Assembly: GCF_024171535.1 (NCBI RefSeq)
Contig: NZ_JALJZV010000017.1
Coordinates: 1-64,000, forward strand
DNA from: Flavobacterium sp. HSC-61S13
Lineage (GTDB): Bacteria; Bacteroidota; Bacteroidia; Flavobacteriales; Flavobacteriaceae
DNA length: 64,000 nucleotides
Direction: 5' to 3'
Shown here in pieces: positions 1-8,087 of this stretch (positions are counted from its first letter, which is position 1; every line of letters begins with the position of its first letter). The position numbers and the translations under genes were made by a program. The notes under the pieces are model-generated. The model was not told the DNA's origin. It made no database searches and was given only the letters and a program-made list of their open reading frames with translations.

Positions 1-180
1 GTTAGCAGTATCAAAATCTACAACCGTTACGGTTCAGAGGTATACAGCTTTGACGGAAACTATACCAATCAGTGGCAAGGACAAGGTAAAGGAGACAAAA
101 TCCTTCCTGATGGAACTTACTATTACGTGGTGATTTCTCGTGGTAAAACCAGAACGGGATGGGTACAAATCAATAAGTAG
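1..180 (+). CDS. C-terminal end of a T9SS type B sorting-domain protein (5' end outside window)
   Basis: This is the last 59 codons of a secreted protein; the stop is TAG at 178-180. It reads as a gliding-motility-type (type B) T9SS sorting domain: an IYNRYGSEV strand, a GNYTNQW segment, LPDGTYYYVV and a final TRTGWVQINK. The same order of motifs closes the giant adhesin ending at 33895. T9SS recognises this domain at the outer membrane, and it is normally cleaved or used for export of large adhesins. The body of the protein lies upstream of the window, so its function cannot be said. A hairpin terminator follows. Confidence 0.85.
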   Translation, partial: VSSIKIYNRYGSEVYSFDGNYTNQWQGQGKGDKILPDGTYYYVVISRGKTRTGWVQINK

Positions 181-250
181 ACGTTGTTTCCCAATTATAA
201 TAATTTTACTTGATATCTGTTTATTTTGGTTAGTAAGCTTATTGAGTTTA

Positions 251-283
251 AGAGAGTCGCAATTATTGCGGCTCTCTTTGTTT
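251..283 (+). terminator. Rho-independent terminator after the T9SS protein
   Basis: A 12-bp stem (AGAGAGTCGCAA with TTGCGGCTCTCT, one G-U pair) closes a 3-base loop at 251-277 and is followed by TTTGTTT. It sits about 70 bases after the stop of the preceding gene and before the divergent-composition start region of the acetyltransferase at 418. Confidence 0.75.
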
Positions 284-417
284 ATACACGTTTTGATTTT
301 ACAAAACCGAACCTGCGATTAGGTATAAAACCATATAATAACGATAGAAATATTTTCTATTTCACTTTTAAAATAAACTTTATATTTACACTCGTAATAC
401 GCTAATAATTACCATTT

Positions 418-930
418 ATGAATATTCCTCCATATCAAAATTTCCCTGTACTAAGAGGCGACAAGGTTAGCTTGCGTCCTATAGAATTTGGTGATCTTCA
501 ACATATTCTTGAAATTTCTTTTTATAATGCTATACCGGCTAGCACTGTAGAAGAAGCGCTAACCATGCAGGATAAAATCCATCAAGATTACCGCAACGGT
601 ACTTCCATTCATTGGGGGATTTTTGACAATCGATCAAATAAGATTGTTGGAACTTGTGGTTATTACCGCGGTTTTACTGACGGAGCAGGAGAGTTGGGCT
701 GCGTTTTACTGCCTCCATTTTATGGAAATGGATTTATGACTGCCGCCATGGAAATAGCGATGGAGTTTGGTCGTAATACGATGAAGCTTAACCGAATTTT
801 TGCCATAACAACTGCTTCTAATATAAAAGCGATTCAACTCTTACACCGACTTAATTTTAGTTTGATAGCGGAGTTGGAAGCGGATGATTTGGAATTCGAA
901 TGGAACGGAAACGGTATTAAAACCGATTAA
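418..930 (+). CDS. GNAT family N-acetyltransferase (RimJ/RimL-like)
   Basis: A 170-residue protein of the RimJ/RimL type of GNAT acetyltransferases, which transfer an acetyl group from acetyl-CoA to an amine. Visible signs are the N-terminal LRGDKVSLRPIEFGDLQ strand, the central ELGCVLLPPFYGNGFMTAA segment (acetyl-CoA binding loop and following helix) and the NRIFAITTASNIKAIQLLHRLNF stretch, where the family has the N-x-x-S/A-x-x-L-L-x-x-x-G/N-F signature. The usual R/Q-x-x-G-x-G/A motif is degenerate (FYGNGFM). The natural substrate cannot be read from sequence. It stands alone between two oppositely oriented or terminated units. Confidence 0.85.
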   Translation: MNIPPYQNFPVLRGDKVSLRPIEFGDLQHILEISFYNAIPASTVEEALTMQDKIHQDYRNGTSIHWGIFDNRSNKIVGTCGYYRGFTDGAGELGCVLLPPFYGNGFMTAAMEIAMEFGRNTMKLNRIFAITTASNIKAIQLLHRLNFSLIAELEADDLEFEWNGNGIKTD

Positions 931-1019
931 CCGGAGAGGTTTAATAAAAAAGAGGTTAAGATCAATAGTCCAAACCTCCTGTCGAAAATAAAATAAATAA
1001 AATTAATAAAGAACTGCAA

Positions 1020-2000
1020 TTATTGTTTGAGTACCCAAGCGAATATTAATGGAGCTACGATGGTAGCATCCGATTCGATCATATAACTCGGTGTATCTAC
1101 GTCTAATTTTCCCCAAGTAATCTTTTCGTTGGGAATACAACCGGAGTAAGAACCGAAAGAGGTTGTTGAGTCGGTGATTTGACAAAAGTAGCGCCATTTT
1201 AAAACGTTTTCTTTTTCGAGATCCTGTTCCAACATCGGGGCAACACACATCGCAAAATCACCAGCTATACCACCACCTATTTGGAAAAAACCGATTCCTT
1301 GATCAACGGCATTCTTTTCATAAAAATCGGCAAGCCACACCATATATTCAATACCGCTTTTTACCGTAGAGGCCATTAATTCCCCTTTGATAACATAGGA
1401 AGCAAAAATATTTCCCATAGTTGAATCTTCCCATCCCGGTACAACAATTGGTAGATTGCGCTCTGCTGCGGCTAACATCCAAGAGTTTCTTGGGTCAATC
1501 TCGTATTCGTCTTTCAAAACGCCACTCAACAATAATTTATACATGTTTTCGTGCGGAAAATAACGTTCACCATTGCGTTCGGCATCCTTCCAAATCTTTT
1601 CGATATGGTGCTGTATTTTTCGGAAGGCTTCTTCCTCAGGGATACACGTATCTGTAACGCGATTGTATTTGTTTTGCAAAAGTTCCCACTCATCCTGAGG
1701 TGTTAAGTCGCGGTAATTGGGAATCCTTTTGTAGTGCGAATGTGCCACTAAATTCATAATGTCTTCTTCTAAATTAGCACCTGTACAACTGATGATATCA
1801 ACCTTACCTTCTCTAATCATTTCTGCTAGTGAAATACCTAATTCTGCTGTACTCATAGCACCGGCGAGAGAAATCAGCATTTTACCTCCTGAGAGTAGGT
1901 GTTGTTCATATCCCTTAGCAGCATCTACCACAGTTGCCGCATTAAAGTGTAAATAGTTTTTCTCGATAAATTGCGAGATAGGACCTCTTTTTTGTTCCAT
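1020..2000 (-). CDS. Deoxyhypusine synthase-like protein, catalytic lysine missing
   Basis: A 326-residue homologue of deoxyhypusine synthase (DHS). Family features present are the N-terminal SGGKMLISLAGAMSTAELG segment (NAD-binding), the SCTGANLEEDIM segment and the C-terminal WGKLDVDTPS followed by ESDATIVAPL. In DHS the active-site lysine lies in GGGxxKHH; here the same place reads GGGIAGDF (about residues 242-249), so glycine stands where the lysine should be. Bacteria lack eIF5A, and related DHS-like proteins have been tied to polyamine metabolism, so the name is about ancestry only. It is transcribed towards 930 and sits 32 bases downstream of the antiporter gene, with which it may share a transcript. 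Confidence 0.85.
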   Translation of the reverse strand: MEQKRGPISQFIEKNYLHFNAATVVDAAKGYEQHLLSGGKMLISLAGAMSTAELGISLAEMIREGKVDIISCTGANLEEDIMNLVAHSHYKRIPNYRDLTPQDEWELLQNKYNRVTDTCIPEEEAFRKIQHHIEKIWKDAERNGERYFPHENMYKLLLSGVLKDEYEIDPRNSWMLAAAERNLPIVVPGWEDSTMGNIFASYVIKGELMASTVKSGIEYMVWLADFYEKNAVDQGIGFFQIGGGIAGDFAMCVAPMLEQDLEKENVLKWRYFCQITDSTTSFGSYSGCIPNEKITWGKLDVDTPSYMIESDATIVAPLIFAWVLKQ

Positions 2001-2032
2001 GATAAAAAATAAGATAAAGGGTTTAAGCTTTT

Positions 2033-3232
2033 TTAAGGATTAAAAATCAACATTATAAATACAAAGAATAATACCAAATGCATAATTCCCATAATCGGTG
2101 TAGTTCGCTTACCTAAAAAAGTAATTAAACTCAGTAACAACGTGATTACAAATAAGATCGTTTCGGTTGCACTCAATCCAAAAAGTACGGTTTTACCTGT
2201 AATCATTCCAACGATTAGTACTGATGGTACTGTTAAGCCGACAGTAGAAACGAAAGCTCCGTGACATAGGTTGATTGCCCGTTGAAATTCGTTGTTTAAT
2301 GCTGCCTTAACGGCCGTCATGGATTCTGGAGTAAATACGATTATCGCTATCAGTACGCCACCTAATAAAGGGGGTAATTGAGCTGCTTTGATACCATAAT
2401 CCACTACAGTAGCCATGTTATGAGACAGCAATACAATCGGTAATATCATCGCTAACAAAATCAAGGAACGAATGATGATCTCCTTTTTATTATTTTTAGT
2501 CGGTGATAGTACTTCCAGTGGCTGTTTTGTTTCAACTAATGTTGACGTATGGCGTTGTGAAAAGGGAATAACCATAGAACCCGCTTTGGGTTGTATATAC
2601 AGATGTTGGTAACCTTTCATCTGCAAAAAAAGAAAAAAACCGTATAATACAATGATCAAAGACGATAAAATGATTGCTTGTGTGTGAGTAAACATACCTT
2701 GTCCAGCTCCTTCAATAAAATTGGGCAACATCATAGATAAACCACCGAGCATAATAATCATTCCAAGGTAGGTCGTAGTACCTTGGGCATTGTATTCTTG
2801 CTCGCCATACTTCAGACCTCCTAATACTATACAAAGTCCGATTACTAGGTTCATAATGATCATCATGACTGAAAAAATAGAGTCCTTACCGATGGTCGGA
2901 AATTGACCAGGACCTAACATGACCGCAGAAATAAGTATCACTTCTATAGAAACTATAGATAGCGTAAGAATCAAAGTTCCATAGGGTTCTCCGAGTTTAT
3001 GAGCCAATTCATCCGCTTCTTTGACTACGCCAAATGCAGCGCCTACGATGGTAATTAATAAAATTAAAAAGCCTATTATAGCAGTGGTCGGTGTAATGTG
3101 ATCGCCCAATATTGAATGGCCAAATAACAGAAATCCCAGTACCATCATCCATACCAATACCAAGCGAATACGCGTATTCATAGGAACGATCTGCGAAAGC
3201 AGTGTGGGGGTATTTAAAGGAAGTTTAGACAT
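2033..3232 (-). CDS. Calcium:proton antiporter, ChaA/CaCA family
   Basis: A 399-residue inner-membrane protein with about ten to eleven hydrophobic helices. It belongs to the CaCA exchangers (bacterial ChaA / y4hA type), which extrude Ca2+, and in some members Na+ or K+, in exchange for protons. The two alpha-repeat signatures are recognisable: GVVKEADELAHKLGEPYGTLILTLSI near residue 70 and VFTPESMTAVKAALNNEFQRAINL near residue 300, each with the acidic residue that binds the cation. A hydrophilic loop around residues 215-250 separates the halves. The gene is followed closely by the DHS-like gene on the same strand. Confidence 0.9.
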   Translation of the reverse strand: MSKLPLNTPTLLSQIVPMNTRIRLVLVWMMVLGFLLFGHSILGDHITPTTAIIGFLILLITIVGAAFGVVKEADELAHKLGEPYGTLILTLSIVSIEVILISAVMLGPGQFPTIGKDSIFSVMMIIMNLVIGLCIVLGGLKYGEQEYNAQGTTTYLGMIIMLGGLSMMLPNFIEGAGQGMFTHTQAIILSSLIIVLYGFFLFLQMKGYQHLYIQPKAGSMVIPFSQRHTSTLVETKQPLEVLSPTKNNKKEIIIRSLILLAMILPIVLLSHNMATVVDYGIKAAQLPPLLGGVLIAIIVFTPESMTAVKAALNNEFQRAINLCHGAFVSTVGLTVPSVLIVGMITGKTVLFGLSATETILFVITLLLSLITFLGKRTTPIMGIMHLVLFFVFIMLIFNP

Positions 3233-3334
3233 AATTTTACTTTGTTAAGATGTTGTTTAAAACAAAGCGAAATTATGGCGATTAGTAGAGTATATAATTA
3301 TCCTATGATAATTAATACCTTTTTTTTTAGGAGG

Positions 3335-3895
3335 TTATTTCTCCTTGCGAATTCGACTTAAGCTCACTGGGGTCATTCCCAAATAAGAAGCGATATATTT
3401 TAATGGAATTCTTTGAATTAATGTAGGAGATTCCGACATCAATAAATCATAACGTTCTTTGGCCGAAAGCAGCTCATTAGAAATCATTCTGCTTTCGATT
3501 TTCAACAGCTCGATTTCCGCTAATTTTCTACCCCAATTGGCGATGTGAATATCACTTTGATACAATTGATTTAGTCGGTCAATATTTAGTTGAAAAAGCA
3601 CACAATCTTCAAGCAACTCAATGTTTTCATAGCTCTTTTTATTCTCAACATAACTGCGCATCGACAATATGGTTTCACCCTCTTGACCAAACCAAAACGT
3701 AATGTCGTGATCTTCCTGTGGTGCAAAAGCGCGAACGATCCCACTTTTGATTAAATAGATATGGTGTTCGATTTTATCGGCCTTAAGCAAAATATGGTTT
3801 TTTGGATAAACCAATTCCTCCATCTGATCCTTTAAAATCATTTTTGAGTTTTCAGGTAATTTGTATATGTGATCTAAGATTTGATCGATTTCCAT
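3335..3895 (-). CDS. Crp/Fnr family transcriptional regulator
   Basis: A 186-residue regulator with an N-terminal cyclic-nucleotide-binding-type beta roll (about residues 10-115, including LLKADKIEHHIYLIKSGIVR) and a C-terminal helix-turn-helix at about residues 160-183 (LKYIASYLGMTPVSLSRIRKE). This compact form is common in Bacteroidota. The pocket lacks the RS-type cAMP phosphate-binding signature of E. coli Crp, so the ligand is unknown and may not be a nucleotide. It has no obvious operon partner. An inverted repeat covers its 5' leader, which suggests self-control. Confidence 0.88.
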   Translation of the reverse strand: MEIDQILDHIYKLPENSKMILKDQMEELVYPKNHILLKADKIEHHIYLIKSGIVRAFAPQEDHDITFWFGQEGETILSMRSYVENKKSYENIELLEDCVLFQLNIDRLNQLYQSDIHIANWGRKLAEIELLKIESRMISNELLSAKERYDLLMSESPTLIQRIPLKYIASYLGMTPVSLSRIRKEK

Positions 3896-3915
3896 AATCT
3901 TGATTTTTCAACGGA

Positions 3916-3959
3916 GATGTTACTCTAAAATTTTTAGGAATAACATCTATTCAAAGGTA
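3916..3959 (-). promoter_or_regulatory. Promoter -7 element and long inverted repeat upstream of the Crp-type gene
   Basis: Read on the minus strand, TACCTTTG (3952-3959) matches the flavobacterial -7 consensus TAnnTTTG. Just downstream, over the expected start of the transcript, lies an interrupted palindrome with GATGTTA and TAACATC as 7-base arms (3916-3922 and 3941-3947) and an inner CTAAAA/TTTTTAG pair. It is 21 bases from the start codon. No clear TTG -33 box is visible. Its use as an operator for the Crp-like protein itself is an inference. Confidence 0.45.
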
Positions 3960-4023
3960 TAAAAAAAGGCGAAATACACTAATCTTTAAAGCGCAGTTCG
4001 CAATATAAATTCCATTCAATTAC

Positions 4024-4055
4024 TTGAGATCATACGTGATGTTTTATTACTTTTG
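4024..4055 (+). promoter_or_regulatory. Flavobacterial promoter for the DUF2200 gene
   Basis: TTG at 4024-4026 and TACTTTTG at 4048-4055 are 21 bases apart, which fits the Bacteroidota primary sigma factor consensus (TTG, 19-23 bases, TAnnTTTG). Transcription would start near 4062 and leave a leader of about 50 bases before the ATG at 4115. Confidence 0.5.
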
Positions 4056-4114
4056 ATAGTGAAGTACGTTGGATGAACGAAGAAGTTCTTTTTAAAACTT
4101 AAACACCGATAGGT

Positions 4115-4465
4115 ATGGATCATACAAGAGTTTATAAAATGTCATTTGCCGGTGTCTACCCGCATTATATTAATAAAGCAGAAAAGAAAGGACGTACTAA
4201 AGAAGAAGTGGATACCATTATCCTTTGGCTAACCGGTTATGATACAACCAGTTTACAACAGCTTATCGATGATAAAACCGATTTTGAGACGTTTTTCGGT
4301 CAAGCACCACAACTAAATCGTAATGTCACGAAAATCACCGGAGTTATATGTGGATACCGTGTTGAGGATATAGAGGATCCGCTGATGCAAAAAATACGCT
4401 ATCTAGATAAGCTTATAGATGAATTGGCAAAAGGCAAATCGCTAGATAAGATTTTGCGTAAATAA
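4115..4465 (+). CDS. DUF2200 family protein
   Basis: A 116-residue soluble protein. I recognise it as DUF2200 from its conserved start (DHTRVYKMSFAGVYPHY), the KAEKKGRTKEEVDTIILWLTGYD segment and the later ITGVICGYRVEDIEDPLMQKIRYLDKLIDELAKGK. The family has no established function. It contains no signal peptide or membrane segment. The gene stands alone with its own promoter and faces the membrane protein gene that ends at 4505. Confidence 0.85.
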   Translation: MDHTRVYKMSFAGVYPHYINKAEKKGRTKEEVDTIILWLTGYDTTSLQQLIDDKTDFETFFGQAPQLNRNVTKITGVICGYRVEDIEDPLMQKIRYLDKLIDELAKGKSLDKILRK

Positions 4466-4504
4466 TGAAAAGGAGTTTTTGAATTGCTTTTCTTTTAAGC
4501 GCGA

Positions 4505-5041
4505 CTATATTATGATAGATACTACGATTAATAAGACAAAACCGAGCATAATGATCAATAGGTTTTTAAAATTAAATAGAAATCCTTTTTGACTTCCAGA
4601 TGTTTTTACGAGTTGTCTAATAGCGATACGTAGTGGTCTTTGATTCAAATAGGTTAGAATCAGCAATAAGAGACTGTAGTAAATGATGGAATTTAGAGCA
4701 TTGACTTCATAAAAGACATCAATTAACAGGATGTTTATAAAAATAGGCCACAGGGATAAAATCCCTAGTACTTTTGTTTTGTTATATACCAATAGGAGTA
4801 TGGCCACGACTTGAATACACCCCAATATAATTTCATAAAGAGGCGCATAGCCGTAGAATACCCACACCAAGTCTTGAGGACTTAAATCTTGAACTTTATA
4901 ATGGAGATAACTGTCACTACTTTGGCTAAATTGTACATTCATTATCTTGGCAACAGCATAGATCAGTAGTGAAAACGACAAGTAAAAACGAATGATATAA
5001 TCTAAATATTTTACAACCGAAGGATTTGTTAGTATTTTCAA
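4505..5041 (-). CDS. DoxX/MauE-like four-helix membrane protein
   Basis: A 178-residue membrane protein with hydrophobic segments near residues 17-36, 62-84, 92-130 (two close helices) and 158-177. The first helix followed by an AKIMN-type motif resembles DoxX/MauE-like proteins, often linked to thiol or methylamine dehydrogenase maturation, but the match is weak and no catalytic residue is visible. There is no neighbour that hints at a partner. A short 6-bp hairpin (4467-4492) lies between it and the convergent gene. Confidence 0.55.
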   Translation of the reverse strand: MKILTNPSVVKYLDYIIRFYLSFSLLIYAVAKIMNVQFSQSSDSYLHYKVQDLSPQDLVWVFYGYAPLYEIILGCIQVVAILLLVYNKTKVLGILSLWPIFINILLIDVFYEVNALNSIIYYSLLLLILTYLNQRPLRIAIRQLVKTSGSQKGFLFNFKNLLIIMLGFVLLIVVSIII

Positions 5042-5194
5042 TGACTATAGATTAGGTGAAGATAAGCGCTAATATAGGTAAAAGTACTCACAATCACTAT
5101 CGTAAATGTTTTTCAAAACTTCGGTATCTATCTGTTTAAATAAGAGTTGTTATCTTGTTTTTTTAGGTGTTTAGTTTTTTATTCCAATTGTAAA

Positions 5195-5228
5195 GTAAGC
5201 AAAAACCTCAGTGGGGATTTTTGCTTAC
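5195..5228 (-). terminator. Terminator of the paiB-GNAT operon
   Basis: GTAAGCAAAAA and TTTTTGCTTAC form an 11-bp stem around a small GC-rich loop. On the minus strand it is followed by a T-rich stretch, so it ends the transcript of the double-GNAT gene that stops at 5246. Confidence 0.65.
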
Positions 5229-5245
5229 TGTGTTATGTGTTCAAT

Positions 5246-6310
5246 TTAAAATAGCTCTTTCCAAGCATTTTTAGAAATGCTATAAACAAAATTTAATCGG
5301 GGGGCTTCGCCATAATAGGGCATAACCTCTTCCGCAATTTTTTCGGCGCCGAGTCGACTAATGGCAATTTGTGAACGGATGTTATTCGCACCAATATGGA
5401 AATACACTTGATCTACAAATTGAAAGGCATAGTTTAACATGGTTTTCTTTACTAGGGTGTTGATTCCCTTGCCCCAATGCGATACAGCATAAAAGGTGTA
5501 ACCAATGAGGATGCTGTTATCTAGATGTTTATAATCGTAAAAACGCGTACTACCGATAACTTTCCCTGTTAATTTATCTACGATTTTAAAAGCTCCATGG
5601 CTTTTAAGAGCACCTTCAAAGAAATTTTCGAAAACCTCTTTCTTCCAGCGATCGGTATTGGGGTGTTGTTCCCATATTTTTGGATCTGAAGCTGTTAGGT
5701 ATAATTCTTCAAAATCTTCTTTTTTTAGCGGAAGTAAAAGCACTTGGTCATTTTCGAGTACGGGTTGTATATCAAAAAGAGCTGTTGTATGGCTTAATTC
5801 TTTCTTCATTAGAATGTCCGTTTGTTCATCTTCACCCAATTTGAAGAGGTGTTGACCAAACTCGACAAAGCCATTTTTTTTGTAAAATTGAATGGCTCTT
5901 GCATTTCCTTCCCATACTCCCAACCAGATAAATGAAGCCTGCTGTCTTTGTGCTTCCTCCAAGGCTTTGTCATATAGAATTTGTCCTACTTTTTTACCGT
6001 GAAACTCTTTAGTAACATAGATTCGCTCAATTTCTAAAGCATCGTCAGTCTGTTGTTCGGTCTGCGAACTTCCGGTGTTCAGTTTTAAATAACCGACAAC
6101 ACGGTCTTTTGCTAATGCAAAATAGAATTGAGAGTTTGTATTCTGAAGTTCTTTAGTCAGCTTTGTTAAGGCAAAACTCTCTGCTAAATAATCCTTCATA
6201 TTTTGATCCGTGTTACCAGTAGAGAAGGTTTCAAAAAAGGTTTGTTGGCCTATTTGCTGCAACTGCGCCAAATCGTTTAAAGCGACCTGTTTGATAGTAA
6301 TGGGTTCCAT
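5246..6310 (-). CDS. Fusion of a PaiA-like and a RimJ-like GNAT acetyltransferase
   Basis: A 354-residue protein made of two complete GNAT domains. The first (about residues 1-165) resembles PaiA, the spermidine/spermine acetyltransferase: IERIYVTKEFHGKKVGQILYDKAL carries the acetyl-CoA loop, followed by GVWEGNARAIQFYKKNGFVEFG. The second (about 180-350) is a RimJ/RimL-type domain with GYTFYAVSHWGKGINTLVKK and HIGANNIRSQIAISRLGAEK. The gene lies 11 bases after paiB on the same strand, the same pairing as paiA/paiB in Bacillus, which supports a role in acetylating polyamines or other amines. The second domain is an extra not seen in PaiA itself. Substrates are inferred, not proven. Confidence 0.85.
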   Translation of the reverse strand: MEPITIKQVALNDLAQLQQIGQQTFFETFSTGNTDQNMKDYLAESFALTKLTKELQNTNSQFYFALAKDRVVGYLKLNTGSSQTEQQTDDALEIERIYVTKEFHGKKVGQILYDKALEEAQRQQASFIWLGVWEGNARAIQFYKKNGFVEFGQHLFKLGEDEQTDILMKKELSHTTALFDIQPVLENDQVLLLPLKKEDFEELYLTASDPKIWEQHPNTDRWKKEVFENFFEGALKSHGAFKIVDKLTGKVIGSTRFYDYKHLDNSILIGYTFYAVSHWGKGINTLVKKTMLNYAFQFVDQVYFHIGANNIRSQIAISRLGAEKIAEEVMPYYGEAPRLNFVYSISKNAWKELF

Positions 6311-6321
6311 AATGTCTAAAA

Positions 6322-6924
6322 CTAAAGATTTTTAATGTAGGAGGCCAAATCCTGTTCAACTTGACCCTGTTGTTGTAAATGGTTAACGATTTTATTGCGT
6401 TCTAACTCGGTTTTATTCTGACTTAATTTCTTTTGTCCTTGTATATCCGTTACCTCAATTTCAAAACCGACAATACCCTTAATCATAGCGTTTTTATATT
6501 TGTCGCTGAGTTGGTTCCATTGCAATACATACTCCGGCTCATAAAATCGAATCATCTGCTCTAAAGCTAGTATTTTAGAATAATCGTCCGTAATGATCTT
6601 CGCTTTACCATAAGCGTGTACACTGATATAATCCCAAGTGGGAACACTTTGAATCTTTTCATAGTGTGTAGGTGATATATAGGCATGAGGTTCGGAGAAT
6701 ATAATCAACGAAGTCATTTGCTCGATGTAGTTGGCTTGTTCGTTTGCCTTTGCAAAATGACCACTTAAAAATAAAGTACCCGCACGTTCTTCTACGATAA
6801 AAGGAAGCTGAGTAGCGATGGGTATATCTCCTTTGTTGGTGATTATGGTTGCAAAAGAATACTGTTTCATAAATGCGATTTGCTCGCTTTTATCTTCGAA
6901 TTCAAACATTTTAGGTACAAACAT
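6322..6924 (-). CDS. paiB: PaiB-like FMN-binding protein
   Basis: A 200-residue member of the PaiB family (FMN-binding split-barrel fold). Recognisable parts are the start MFVPKMFEF, the GDIPIATQLPFIVEE strand, LSGHFAKANEQ, SEPHAYISPTHYE and VPTWDYISVHAYGKAKII. In Bacillus, PaiB was described with PaiA as a negative regulator of protease and sporulation genes; the molecular activity is unsettled and flavin binding is the firmest family trait. Here it is the first gene of a two-gene unit with the PaiA-like fusion. Confidence 0.88.
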   Translation of the reverse strand: MFVPKMFEFEDKSEQIAFMKQYSFATIITNKGDIPIATQLPFIVEERAGTLFLSGHFAKANEQANYIEQMTSLIIFSEPHAYISPTHYEKIQSVPTWDYISVHAYGKAKIITDDYSKILALEQMIRFYEPEYVLQWNQLSDKYKNAMIKGIVGFEIEVTDIQGQKKLSQNKTELERNKIVNHLQQQGQVEQDLASYIKNL

Positions 6925-7034
6925 AAGCGTTGTTTAGAAAAATAAAGTTAATAGAATTATAGGAAACGATTGATTTATTAAATGTTAAACCTTTTATTTT
7001 AAAAAGGATACTAAAAACAAGATAGTGGTGTGGT

Positions 7035-7949
7035 TTATTTGGCAAATTTTTTAGATCCCGCCACACACAGTATTACACCTACAGTAACTAATAACATTCC
7101 TATACTTACTTTTTCATGTAATAGGGTTGCGGATAAGGCCAATCCAAAAAAGGGCTGTAAAAGTTGCAATTGTCCCACTTTAGCAATGCCTCCTTGAGCG
7201 AGTCCGCGATACCAAAAAATAAAACCGATAAACATACTAAACAAGCCGAGGTAGAATAAGCTAAACCAGCCTGTTGAAGGAATGTCTTCAAAATTAGTGG
7301 GTAGGAAGAAAAAGCACAAGGGTAGAGTTAGTGGTAAAGAAAGTACCAATACCCATGAAATGACCTGCCAGCCGCCCAAGGTTTTTGATAATTTAGCTCC
7401 TTCAGCATACCCCAGACCACATAGAATAATCGCTAGTAACATCAGCATATCGCCAATTGGTGAGGTTTCTATGCCTTGTGATAGGGCATAACCAATTACC
7501 AAAAAGCTACCCATCAACGAAAAAAACCAAAATATTTTAGAGGGGCGTTCGCCACCGCGAATCACACCGAATATGGCTGTCGATAGGGGAAGCATCGCTA
7601 AGAAAACCAAGGAATGAGCCGATGAAATGTGTTGTAAGGCAAAAGCGGATAGAATTGGAAATCCCAAAACTATTCCCAAGGCTGTAATTAATAGCGCGCG
7701 CAATTGTACGCTTGAAGGTCGCTTTTCTTTAAATACTAACAAAGCTACTAGGGCCAGTATACCGGCAATAGCCCCACGAGCTCCGGTTAAAAAAATCGGA
7801 TTAAAATCCATCACCGCTACTTTGGTAGCAGGCATGGATCCGCTAAATATGACAACGGCAATAAAACCGTTGACCCAACCGTTGGATTGCTTTTCCAGTG
7901 ATATGTCATGATTGATGATTGCTGGATTGATGCTGTGTTTTAAGTTCAT
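7035..7949 (-). CDS. EamA/DMT superfamily transporter
   Basis: A 304-residue inner-membrane protein with ten predicted helices in two EamA repeats (about residues 25-155 and 168-300). Signature stretches are SGSMPATKVAVMDFNPIFLTGARGAIAG in the first repeat and GLFSMFIGFIFWYRGLAQGGIAKVGQLQLLQPFFGLALSATLLHE in the second. Family members export amino acids or other metabolites. It is divergent from a MocR-type regulator at 8088; MocR regulators often control an adjacent transporter, so it is probably the regulated target. The substrate is unknown. Confidence 0.9.
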   Translation of the reverse strand: MNLKHSINPAIINHDISLEKQSNGWVNGFIAVVIFSGSMPATKVAVMDFNPIFLTGARGAIAGILALVALLVFKEKRPSSVQLRALLITALGIVLGFPILSAFALQHISSAHSLVFLAMLPLSTAIFGVIRGGERPSKIFWFFSLMGSFLVIGYALSQGIETSPIGDMLMLLAIILCGLGYAEGAKLSKTLGGWQVISWVLVLSLPLTLPLCFFFLPTNFEDIPSTGWFSLFYLGLFSMFIGFIFWYRGLAQGGIAKVGQLQLLQPFFGLALSATLLHEKVSIGMLLVTVGVILCVAGSKKFAK

Positions 7950-8037
7950 TTGAAATGCTGAGTTTATAGGGTTGCTATGCGAGCTCCGAGCTGTGATAAA
8001 ATTTCTCTACAAAATTAATAGATAACAAGTATTAAGT

Positions 8038-8072
8038 ACAGTAACAGTTTTGTATATTTACATGGACACAGT
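8038..8072. promoter_or_regulatory. Three direct ACAGT repeats between transporter and MocR gene
   Basis: ACAGT occurs at 8038-8042, 8044-8048 and 8068-8072, all in the same direction, just before the MocR start at 8088. MocR regulators are known to bind direct or inverted repeats in the intergenic region of their divergent gene. This is only a candidate operator. Confidence 0.3.
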
Positions 8073-8087
8073 TCAATACATAGGATC

